This document shows, one piece after another, positions 48,281 to 56,173 of a DNA stretch of 64,000 bases; positions within the stretch are counted from its first letter, which is position 1; every line of letters starts with the position of its first letter. The notes under the pieces were generated by a model that was not told the origin of the DNA, did not search any database, and saw only the letters and a list, made by a program, of their open reading frames with translations. A program made the translations under genes and the position numbers. Source of the stretch: Gammaproteobacteria bacterium. Lineage in GTDB: Bacteria; Pseudomonadota; Gammaproteobacteria; Pseudomonadales; Pseudohongiellaceae. The stretch spans positions 62,001-126,000 of the forward strand of contig JAQWPL010000012.1 in the NCBI GenBank assembly GCA_029245395.1, given 5' to 3'.

Positions 48281-49117
48281 ATCAAGTCATTTAAAGAAAA
48301 AACTGTTTTCATCACTGGAGGAGCCTCCGGTATAGGTGTTGGCATGGCAAAAGCCTTTGCCGAACAGGGCATGAATCTGGCCCTGGCTGATATTGATGGG
48401 GAAAGACTGAATCATACTGAACAAGAACTGAAGCAATCAGGTGTCCGGATAAAAACTTTCGTTGTAGATGTGACTGACAAGGAAGCAGTCAGCCAGGCAG
48501 TCACTGATGCCTTTGAGTGCTTCGGCAACATTCACATTGTATGTGCCAATGCAGGCGTTGCCGGGACAATGGTCCCTCTGGATCAGGCAAAAGTCGAAGA
48601 TTGGGACTGGATCCTAGACGTCAACCTGAAAGGCTCGGCTTATGTCATACAGGCGGCGCTACCGTTTGTAATGAAACATCCCGGTGACGCCCATATCGTA
48701 ATCACCAGCTCAATCAGCGGACTGCGAGTCTATGAGCCCAGTCGTGGTCAAGGTATGTACAACACGACCAAATATGGTTTGGTGGGACTGGGTGAAGCGT
48801 TGAAAGTAGATATGGCCCCCCATGACATCGGCGTTTCAATTCTGTGCTCAGGTGTAGTGAATACGGATTTATCCCATTCAGGGAAATACAGACCGCAAAA
48901 ATATGGCGGTGCCATTGAAACTAACGACAATCATGAATTGGCCAAAGCGGCAGGGGCAGGAACAGATCCGGTGCAGTTTGGCCGATGGGTCATCAATGCC
49001 ATTAAACAGAACCAGCTTTATGTCATTACTCATCCCGAAGATAGAGAACTGGTAGAGGCGCGCATGAAGAACATCATGGCAGCCTTCGACAACTCGGATT
49101 ATCTGACTGAGATCTGA
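48281..49117 (+). CDS. Short-chain dehydrogenase/reductase with non-AUG start
   Basis: This classical SDR (about 278 residues) has the NAD(P)-binding TGGASGIGVGMAKAFAEQG, the structural CANAG and the catalytic serine in VITSSISG. The catalytic pair is in YNTTKYG. The first ATG (48344) lies after the TGGASGIG loop and cannot be the start. Upstream, in frame, are ATC 48281 (GAGG 8 bases before) and ATT 48275, after a stop at 48263. No ATG, GTG or TTG is available. The aspartate after the second strand (ADIDGERL) suggests NAD preference. The substrate is unknown. Confidence 0.85.
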   Translation: MKSFKEKTVFITGGASGIGVGMAKAFAEQGMNLALADIDGERLNHTEQELKQSGVRIKTFVVDVTDKEAVSQAVTDAFECFGNIHIVCANAGVAGTMVPLDQAKVEDWDWILDVNLKGSAYVIQAALPFVMKHPGDAHIVITSSISGLRVYEPSRGQGMYNTTKYGLVGLGEALKVDMAPHDIGVSILCSGVVNTDLSHSGKYRPQKYGGAIETNDNHELAKAAGAGTDPVQFGRWVINAIKQNQLYVITHPEDRELVEARMKNIMAAFDNSDYLTEI

Positions 49118-49137
49118 GCAGGGTCTGACAACTCCTT

Positions 49138-50073
49138 TTACAATCCTTCCAGACTGTTGTTTACAAGTAGCTGTAAACTGCCGTCGTGATGGAAACCGGC
49201 CAATTCCGCTTCAGGACAATTGAGCGGTGGATAACTACCGAAATTTTCTTCCACCCAGGGATCAGGATCGTAACTGATCAGTGATAGCACATCATGGCTG
49301 CTTGTCTGTTCGTCTATAGTTGCTACCAGGTCCTCTATAGACACATGCATGGCGGGTAGGGTCCAGGTTCGCCGAGTGTTCTGTTCCAAAGTAGCTGCAT
49401 GTAATAGGTTATCTACACAGCATGCTACTGACATAAGCCAGGACTTGGCCTGGGGTGAAACCGGGCATGTGAAGGCTTCGCCATTGCTTAAATTACGAAT
49501 TAAATCACTGAAGAAAATTGAAATCGCCCCATTGGGCTCTGGCGGTCTTGCCACAATCCCGGGCAGTCGCACAGAGCAGCCTTTGATCCAGCCTCTTCTT
49601 ATAAAGTCTGCAACGAGGGTTTCACCGATCACCTTTTGCCCGCCATAACTCAGGTTGGGTGTGGGCGATGTATCGTCATTCACTTCGGGCAATGGAGGCT
49701 TGCCAAAAACGGCGATTGAACTGGCAAAGACCATAGTTGGTTTGTTGTCTTGGTCTTTTAGTTTTTCAAGCAAGGCCATAGTGCCGTGCACATTGACCTC
49801 AACACCAAGTGCATAATTATTTTCTGCCAGACCGCTGGGTACGCTGGCAAGGTGAAATACCAGGTCGACTGTTTCGTTCATGGCGGCTGCAAGCAATTCC
49901 AGTTCGGTAAAACTGCCTGACACTTTTTTGACCAGTGGGTTATCAGGAATCTGGTCCAGAACCAGGTCCATCACTGTGATACGGGAAGGTGACAATAAGC
50001 AGGACTCTGCCAGCAGTTTTTTAACGAGGTGTCTGCCAATAAAACCATTGGCACCGGTGATAAGGATATGCAT
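49138..50073 (-). CDS. NAD-dependent epimerase/dehydratase, DenD-like
   Basis: This 311-residue extended SDR starts MHILITGANGFIGRHLVKKL, with the GxxGxxG loop. It has FASSIAVFGKPPLPEV and the catalytic YGGQK. SVRLPGIVARPPEPNGAISI and WLMSVACCVDNLLHA match the D-erythronate dehydrogenase (DenD) group, which oxidises C4 sugar acids. The usual partner genes of that pathway (kinase DenK/OtnK, OtnC) are not here, so the role is uncertain. It is convergent with the SDR gene, 20 bases apart. Confidence 0.82.
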   Translation of the reverse strand: MHILITGANGFIGRHLVKKLLAESCLLSPSRITVMDLVLDQIPDNPLVKKVSGSFTELELLAAAMNETVDLVFHLASVPSGLAENNYALGVEVNVHGTMALLEKLKDQDNKPTMVFASSIAVFGKPPLPEVNDDTSPTPNLSYGGQKVIGETLVADFIRRGWIKGCSVRLPGIVARPPEPNGAISIFFSDLIRNLSNGEAFTCPVSPQAKSWLMSVACCVDNLLHAATLEQNTRRTWTLPAMHVSIEDLVATIDEQTSSHDVLSLISYDPDPWVEENFGSYPPLNCPEAELAGFHHDGSLQLLVNNSLEGL

Positions 50074-50159
50074 GAGTTTGACGTTTCTATATAAATTTAA
50101 TTTTATTCAGGATCCTGTTGCACGAACGTGCTTTCCTATCTCTCAAACGGCAAAAAACT

Positions 50160-51158
50160 TTAAGGGTTGATGACGGTACGAAAGCCGATATGAGAAGTTC
50201 CCAGGCCTTTACTTTGTGCCTGACGTGCTTCCGGTCTGTATCGCATACAGTAGTTTGGCGCACACAGGTAAGAGCCGCCCTTTATGACTGCAACCGGTTC
50301 GCCAGGCTGATTAGGATCATAGCCTTCAGGGAAACTTTCCTTGTCCTGAAAAGCGTGATTGACGAAGTAGGGTGAGGCAGTCCATTCCCAGACATTGCCA
50401 ATCAGGTCATACAGTGCCAGTTCATTGGGCGCATAACAGCCAACAGGTGCAGTAGCCGTGAAACCATCCTGGGTGTCATGCTGAAACGGGAACAGGCCCT
50501 GCCAGGTATTGGACTGGAAATTTCCCTTGCTGTCGCGTTGCTGGCTGGATTGGGCGGCATATTCAAATTGCGCTTCGGTAGGCAGTGCATGACCTTTCCA
50601 CTGGGCATAGGCCTGGGCATCCTCAAAGGCTATGTGCACAACAGGATGCTTGTCACGTCCCTCAATAGAAGTATCTGGGCCTTCAGGGTGTTGCCAGTCC
50701 ACTTCTTCCATGAACATCCACCATCCGGCAAAGGGATTCACAGGGACGTCACTGACGTGGGGAGTAAAGACGGCAGAGCCGGGAATATGCTCGCCAGTGG
50801 CGGGATTTTCTATGCCACGTTCAGCAAGAGTGAGGTAACCTGTGGCAGCGACGAAGTCGTTGAACTGTTCATTAGTCACTTCATGTTGGGACATCCAGAA
50901 ACCATCCACGCTTACTTCAAATGAGGGGCCTTCCTCGAAATAGGTATCCTCAGCGCCCATGATAAAATTGCCGCCTTCAATCCTGACCATTCCAGGATAA
51001 GGAGAATCAGGTAGTGCAATTACCTGACATTGGCTGACAAGACTGCTGGTACCAATGCCGGGAATTCCGACTCTGGCGACGGACCAGCCAAGGGCTACGA
51101 CGATGACAAGACCGCTCAGGCCCAGGGCCAGGAAAAAGGTTTTATTCCGGGAAGACAT
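50160..51158 (-). CDS. Formylglycine-generating enzyme family protein, membrane-anchored
   Basis: This 332-residue protein has the FGE-sulfatase fold: FIMGAEDTYFEEGPSFEVSV, HEVTNEQFNDFVAATGY, LPTEAQFEYAAQ, GNVWEWT and the end IKGGSYLCAPNYCMRYRPEA. The Cys-x4-Cys pair (about C299 and C304) is that of true copper-dependent FGEs. It oxidises the CxPxR cysteine of sulfatases to formylglycine. A single N-terminal membrane anchor (residues 7-27, after SSRNK) suggests the domain faces the periplasm. ATG 51158, six bases after GGGG, is the preferred start; other ATGs lie at 51170 and 51182. It overlaps the sulfatase gene end. Confidence 0.85.
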   Translation of the reverse strand: MSSRNKTFFLALGLSGLVIVVALGWSVARVGIPGIGTSSLVSQCQVIALPDSPYPGMVRIEGGNFIMGAEDTYFEEGPSFEVSVDGFWMSQHEVTNEQFNDFVAATGYLTLAERGIENPATGEHIPGSAVFTPHVSDVPVNPFAGWWMFMEEVDWQHPEGPDTSIEGRDKHPVVHIAFEDAQAYAQWKGHALPTEAQFEYAAQSSQQRDSKGNFQSNTWQGLFPFQHDTQDGFTATAPVGCYAPNELALYDLIGNVWEWTASPYFVNHAFQDKESFPEGYDPNQPGEPVAVIKGGSYLCAPNYCMRYRPEARQAQSKGLGTSHIGFRTVINP

Positions 51159-52827
51159 AAATGACCCCATTTTCTTCTTCATAGCGTTCCCAGAGTGCAA
51201 TCATTTCTGTCAGCTTGTCAGGGCGCTCAATGCTCAGGTCATTCTGTTCACTGATGTCATTGGACAGATTGAATAGCATCCAGCGAGCATCATCACCCTG
51301 GGTGACATCCCACACAATTTTCCAGTCACCCTGGCGCACGCCGCGCTGTCCGAACAGCTCCCAGCCCATGTAGTTATCTTCAGTATGAATTTCAGCGGTT
51401 TCACCTGTTATCAGCGGCAGCATTGACTTGCCTTTCACTGGCTCGATTTCTGCCCCCCGGTAACTGATGCCGGGATGACTGGTGCCGGCCAGAGCCAGGA
51501 AAGTGGGCAGAACATCCATGACTGTGCTGAAGCCGCCATTACTGGTTCCCGCTTCTACCAATCCGGAATGATGTACAAAAGCAGGTACGTGTATGCCGCC
51601 TTCAAAGCCGGTAAATTTGTGACGGCGCCAGGGTGCTGCGCTGGCCGTGGCCCAGTTGGCGCCATACATGACATAGGAGTTGGCGGCACCCAGGTTGTCC
51701 AGGCTGTGGTCATAGGCAGTACCTATATGTTGGGCAATATTCGGAGTAAGGTCGCGGCGGCTGGATTCAGCACCGTTGTCAGACATGAACATAATGAAGG
51801 TATTGTCGAACTCGCCAATGCCTTTCAGATAATTAATCACCTTACCGACATAGGTATCCAGGTCGCTGACCATGGCGGTATAGATTTCCATACGCCGCGC
51901 CGCTAAGGCTTTTTCTTCATCGGGTTGGTCTGCCCAGCGTGGGTTGAAAACATCCATGGGCATGGGTTCGGCATTTTCCGAAATATGGCCGAGTTCCTTC
52001 AGACGTTCGAAGCGGCTCAGGTACAGGGCTTCGTAGCCCTCATCGTACCAGCCGCGAAACCTGTCAATGGAAGCCTTGGGCGCCTGCAATGGCCAGTGGG
52101 GAGCGGTGTAGGCCAGGTAGGCGAAGAATGGATTACCGTCATCAATGTCTCCATCAATATACTCCAGCATTTTTTCGGTATAAAAACGAGTGGTGTAAAA
52201 ATCATCTTCGACCTGGACCAGTTCATCGCCATCCCGGTAATTTGCTGGCTGAGGGCCGCGCCAATCCCAGCCACCAAGATGGGCTGCGCCATCCAGTGAC
52301 ACAAATGACTTCTGGAAGCCCCGAGCACGGGGACCGTTTTCCACATCCATGCCCAGGTGCCATTTGCCGGTCATATAAGTGTTGTAGCCAGCATCACTCA
52401 TCAGGTCAGCCAGGCTGGCCACGCGGTCATTAAGGTAGCCCACATACCCGGGCTGGTTCATGTGTTCCTCACGGGAGGGCCCGGTCATAACACCGAGTCC
52501 AGCCAGATGATTGTCTGTGCCTGACATTAGCATGGCGCGGGTAGGAGAGCAGGTCATGCTGGTATAGAAATCGGTGAGCAACATGCCATTGGCGGCAAGC
52601 GAATCCAGATAAGGTGTGGGTATTTCACTTCCGTTAAAACCCAGATCAGCATATCCCAGGTCATCGGCGACAATTAGCAGGATATTTGGGCGGTTTTCTT
52701 GTTGAGACTCTTCAGCACCCGCCTCGACAGTGTTATCGCTTTGTTGGCTGCATGCCGAAAGCAATAGCAGAAAGAGCGACAGAATGGAAAACAGAAAGTA
52801 GGTACGGCGTTTGGTAGAAAACGACAT
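51142..52827 (-). CDS. Arylsulfatase-like lipoprotein
   Basis: This 561-residue type I sulfatase has the formylglycine site C93 in TCSPTRAMLMSG. Metal-binding residues are in IVADDLGYADLG and later in FMSDNGAES; GKWHLG supplies the sulfate-binding lysine and histidine. A lipoprotein signal (LLLLSAC, C26) places it on a membrane facing the periplasm or outside. It resembles arylsulfatase A rather than the polysaccharide-specific groups, and the natural substrate is not known. The FGE gene that overlaps its 3' end would activate it. A repeat array lies directly upstream. Confidence 0.9.
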   Translation of the reverse strand: MSFSTKRRTYFLFSILSLFLLLLSACSQQSDNTVEAGAEESQQENRPNILLIVADDLGYADLGFNGSEIPTPYLDSLAANGMLLTDFYTSMTCSPTRAMLMSGTDNHLAGLGVMTGPSREEHMNQPGYVGYLNDRVASLADLMSDAGYNTYMTGKWHLGMDVENGPRARGFQKSFVSLDGAAHLGGWDWRGPQPANYRDGDELVQVEDDFYTTRFYTEKMLEYIDGDIDDGNPFFAYLAYTAPHWPLQAPKASIDRFRGWYDEGYEALYLSRFERLKELGHISENAEPMPMDVFNPRWADQPDEEKALAARRMEIYTAMVSDLDTYVGKVINYLKGIGEFDNTFIMFMSDNGAESSRRDLTPNIAQHIGTAYDHSLDNLGAANSYVMYGANWATASAAPWRRHKFTGFEGGIHVPAFVHHSGLVEAGTSNGGFSTVMDVLPTFLALAGTSHPGISYRGAEIEPVKGKSMLPLITGETAEIHTEDNYMGWELFGQRGVRQGDWKIVWDVTQGDDARWMLFNLSNDISEQNDLSIERPDKLTEMIALWERYEEENGVIYVFPE

Positions 52828-52853
52828 AGTCCCCCCGGATGAATTTTCTTGGT

Positions 52854-52938
52854 TGTTCTATTCAGATGTTCTATCTAGTCGCTCTATCTAGTAATTCCTA
52901 TTATTAAGAGTTCGATAGATATTAAGAGTTCGATAGAA
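52854..52938. repeat. Direct-repeat array upstream of the sulfatase gene
   Basis: Three 13-bp units (TGTTCTATTCAGA, TGTTCTATCTAGT, CGCTCTATCTAGT; 52854-52892) are followed by two 18-bp units (ATTAAGAGTTCGATAGAT and a copy ending AA; 52903-52938). TCTATC in the first set is the reverse complement of GATAGA in the second. The array fills the 122-bp gap between the sulfatase start and the tetR stop, where the sulfatase promoter should lie. It is probably a regulator-binding region, perhaps for the TetR protein next door. Confidence 0.65.
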
Positions 52939-52949
52939 ATACTAATCGG

Positions 52950-53585
52950 TCAGGATTTCTTAACCAAATTGTCGAAATCTGAGACCAGTCTAAATGTTCT
53001 TACCAGTTCTTCAACAAATAGTTTTTGCCCGATGAGAACTGGGCCTGACCTATTGAATAACGTGTTATTGATAGTACTTTGCACCACTTGAAATGCAAAA
53101 TAAATATTGGCTTCTTCCTGTTCAGACAAAGTCCTGTTGTTCTCAAGGTAAAGCCAACCAATAAATCGCTTGCTGGAAGCAAAAAAGTGCTCTTTAAAAG
53201 GTTCCCAGAAATCAGCATCCTTGGAGCTTTTAAGAAGTACCGTACGCCAGAATTGACGGTGTTCCCAATAGTAATTGATCATGTTTTCAATCAAGTCTTC
53301 AACCAGGGCTTCACTCGAGATATTGGTATACAGCTCTACGAGAGTGTTTGTACGGCTGATTAAATGCGCCTGAATCAAGGCATCAAAAAATTGATCCTTG
53401 CTGTGGAACCTGGCATAGAAAGCCCCTACTGAGTAACCGGCTTCCTTGGCTAACTCTGCCACGGAGATATTTTCCAGATCTTTTTTCTCCAGAAGCCTGA
53501 AGCCTGTATCTACCAGGGCTTGGTAGGTTACTTGGCCGCGTTGTTGCTTGATCTTTCTACCGTGGACTTTTTGTTCAATACTCAT
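52950..53585 (-). CDS. TetR/AcrR family transcriptional regulator
   Basis: This 211-residue protein has an N-terminal helix-turn-helix (YQALVDTGFRLLEKKDLENI, then SVAELAKEAGYSVGAFYARF) and a helical ligand-binding part. The GAFYARFHSKDQFFDAL segment is typical of the family. It lies upstream of the sulfatase-FGE pair on the same strand. It may control them, or the POT transporter that is divergent 681 bp away. The ligand is unknown. Confidence 0.9.
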   Translation of the reverse strand: MSIEQKVHGRKIKQQRGQVTYQALVDTGFRLLEKKDLENISVAELAKEAGYSVGAFYARFHSKDQFFDALIQAHLISRTNTLVELYTNISSEALVEDLIENMINYYWEHRQFWRTVLLKSSKDADFWEPFKEHFFASSKRFIGWLYLENNRTLSEQEEANIYFAFQVVQSTINNTLFNRSGPVLIGQKLFVEELVRTFRLVSDFDNLVKKS

Positions 53586-54266
53586 AATTATAGAATAAGA
53601 ATTCTGTTTATATTGGATTCAGATTTTGAATTCCACATACGTCCTGAAAATTGTAAGGATAACCAATTTACTCCAAACTGGCAGTCATTGTCGACTTTAA
53701 ACCATGAGTTTCTATTAAATAACATAAAATATTGAAATATAAGGTAATTTTTATTTTTCACGCTAATATTTCCATGTTATTCCTGAGGAAATACCTTGGT
53801 ATCCCACAGTAGGGTTATATACTGGAACCAGGCTATTAAAAATGGTTGTGAATATTTCTCTTGAATAAATTAAAAGAATATATATTCTTAAAAATGACTG
53901 GAAGCATTTCCTGCAGTTATTAAGGAGTTTGTATATTTAACCGGTTCGCAATGGAGTCCTTTTGGTCTACTCGTGATAATGGTTGGCGGTATTCCTGTTA
54001 TTGAAGGATGACCGTTTAAGGAATTATAAATTTCCTTGAAACGTAGGGTTGTTTTTTATGTCACATTCCCCTGAGTATCCGAAAGCCGGGTTTTTCCAGC
54101 TTTCGGTGCTCTTTAGACTAACTCAACAAAGTACATATTTTCGTTTCCATTCCTCAAGCAGGCAGGGCTGTTCTCCCGTATTGGGTATCCCTTGAAAAAA
54201 CGGCTGATACGGTCTACCTTCTTACCCTGATCTTTCCATAACCAATATCAATAGCCAGAATTAACC
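53586..54266. other. AT-rich 681-bp gap with operator-like palindrome
   Basis: This stretch between divergent tetR and the POT transporter is AT-rich and holds no convincing gene. A 16-bp perfect palindrome (AAGAATATATATTCTT, 53874-53889) could bind a dimeric regulator. TTCCTGAGGAA (53780-53790) and AAGGAA/TTCCTT (near 54020-54038) are shorter ones. A 45-codon frame from ATG 54058 shows no protein-like pattern. A promoter for the transporter must lie here but was not located with confidence. Confidence 0.5.
54079..54106. terminator. Strong hairpin in the tetR-POT gap
   Basis: CCGAAAGC and GCTTTCGG form a perfect 8-bp stem with a 12-base loop; GG/CC inside the loop could add pairs. No T-run follows directly (TGCTCTTTAG). 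It may end a short transcript or form part of the long leader of the transporter mRNA. Confidence 0.4.
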
Positions 54267-56015
54267 ATGACTGAGACTACAGTTAGCCAGGACAATGTCG
54301 GTCCTGCCGCTGGAAACAGCAATACCATTTTCGGCCATCCTCGCGGCCTGGTTATCCTGTTTTTTACCGAAATGTGGGAACGCTTTTCCTACTACGGCAT
54401 GCGTGGGTTGTTAATTTTTTACCTGACCCAGCATTTTCTATTTTCCGATGAGCGCTCAACCATCATGTATGGTGCATACACCGCACTGGTCTATGTGATG
54501 ACTATCATAGGTGGCTCACTGGCGGATAAATACCTGGGCTCCAGAAAGGCCGTGACATTTGGTGCAATTTTGCTGGTACTAGGTCATTTCGGGATGGCCT
54601 TCGAGGGCAATGGTTCGCGCCAGATCATGTCGTTGGATGGTGGGGAATACCAGTTAACTCTTGATGGCAGGGGGGGTGACGCCAACCAAATAATTATTTC
54701 TGATCAGGGAGTTTCCCGGATAAGTTTCAGTGAGGGAGCTACCAATCTGTTGATTGCCGATCCAGCAGCTGTTGGCTTGCCAGCAATTATTCCTACCAAC
54801 AGTTATACCTTGCGTGTGGAAACCGAGCAGTTCTATCTGAATATCCTTTACCTGTCCCTGGGGCTGATCATTGCCGGAGTGGGTTTTCTCAAGGCCAATA
54901 TTTCTACTATTGTTGGTGCGCTCTACGGTTATGGGGATGCTCGCCGTGATTCCGGTTTCACTATTTTCTACATGGGCATCAACCTTGGCGCATTCCTCTC
55001 ATCTATTACTTGCGGTATTTTGGGTATTGTCTACGGCTGGAAGTACGGCTTTGGCCTGGCTGGTATTGGCATGTCCCTGGGGTTGGTGGTATTTCTGAAA
55101 TACCAGGATTGGCTTGAAGGCAAAGCGGAACCTCCTAGTGAAGAAAAACTGAAAGAGAAAGTGATCGGCCCGCTAAACATAGAGCATATGTGCTATCTCA
55201 CTGGTTTGGGTATTATCGCCCTGTCACTTTTTCTGATGATGAATTCCCACCTCGTGGATCAAAGTTATGTGGGCATCCTTGGCATCCTGGTATTTATGTT
55301 TCTTATCAGTTATGCCTTTATGCGTTGTCAGGGTGAGGAACGCGACAGGATGCTGGCAGGTATCTATTTTATCCTGGCGCAAATTCCGTTCTGGGCCCTG
55401 TTCGAACAAGCAGGCTCATCCTTGAATCTCTTTACCGGACGCCTGGTGGAAAGAACCATGTTCGGGTGGTCCGTACCTGCGCCGGTATTTCAATCTCTGA
55501 ACGCCATGTTCATTGTCATATTTGCGCCGTTACTGGCATGGCTGTGGGTATCTCTGGACAGGCGCAAACTTAATCCCTCAACGCCGGTGAAATTCGCCAT
55601 GGGCGTATTCCTGGCTGGCCTGGGCTTTTTGTCTTTAGTGGCAGGCATGAAAATGTCTGGTGAAACAGGTATGACCGCTGTGTATTTTATTTTCCTGATT
55701 TACTGGATTCATACCATTGGTGAATTGATGGTGTCACCAGTAGGTTTATCTGCAGTCACCAAACTTGCGCCGGCCCATGCTGTGGGAATGACCATGGGCG
55801 CCTGGTTTCTTTTTAGTGGGTTGTCCAACTACCTGGCAGGGGTGATTGCATCGACTACCGGGGCTGAGACTATCGGTGGTCAGTTGGCAGATGCCGCTAC
55901 AGCCAAAGCTACCTATATAGAGATCTATACCCAAGTGGGTTATATCGCTATGGGCATTGCCATTTTCATGTTGGTCATTTCCCCGTTCATCAAGCGTATG
56001 ATGCATAACGCCTGA
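54267..56015 (+). CDS. POT family proton-dependent oligopeptide transporter
   Basis: This 582-residue carrier imports di- or tripeptides with protons through the inner membrane. The family signature FFTEMWERFSYYGMRGLL (ExxERFxYYG) is in helix 1, and FYMGINLGAFLSS (PTR2 signature 2) is near residue 240. About 14 hydrophobic segments are seen. Residues ~113-185, after the GHFGMAFEG segment, form a polar beta-rich insert (MSLDGGEYQLTLDGRGG and on) that E. coli Dtp proteins do not have. By topology this insert may face the periplasm. Confidence 0.92.
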   Translation: MTETTVSQDNVGPAAGNSNTIFGHPRGLVILFFTEMWERFSYYGMRGLLIFYLTQHFLFSDERSTIMYGAYTALVYVMTIIGGSLADKYLGSRKAVTFGAILLVLGHFGMAFEGNGSRQIMSLDGGEYQLTLDGRGGDANQIIISDQGVSRISFSEGATNLLIADPAAVGLPAIIPTNSYTLRVETEQFYLNILYLSLGLIIAGVGFLKANISTIVGALYGYGDARRDSGFTIFYMGINLGAFLSSITCGILGIVYGWKYGFGLAGIGMSLGLVVFLKYQDWLEGKAEPPSEEKLKEKVIGPLNIEHMCYLTGLGIIALSLFLMMNSHLVDQSYVGILGILVFMFLISYAFMRCQGEERDRMLAGIYFILAQIPFWALFEQAGSSLNLFTGRLVERTMFGWSVPAPVFQSLNAMFIVIFAPLLAWLWVSLDRRKLNPSTPVKFAMGVFLAGLGFLSLVAGMKMSGETGMTAVYFIFLIYWIHTIGELMVSPVGLSAVTKLAPAHAVGMTMGAWFLFSGLSNYLAGVIASTTGAETIGGQLADAATAKATYIEIYTQVGYIAMGIAIFMLVISPFIKRMMHNA

Positions 56016-56173
56016 CGTGAAGCAGTAACTTCCATCAATAAATCATCAGGGTTTTTTCCGGAAAAACCCGTGCATCTTCCAATCTGCTGCGAGATACTTG
56101 GCGGTCATTTAGATAAAACACCCGGTATTACCGGCGTCTTTCTAACTCCAAATAATTAGTATAGGAAATCGTT

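Noticed and set aside
54058-54195. 45-codon open frame in the gap before the POT transporter
   Set aside because: It has no ribosome site, an irregular composition and contains the 8-bp hairpin; it does not look like a protein.
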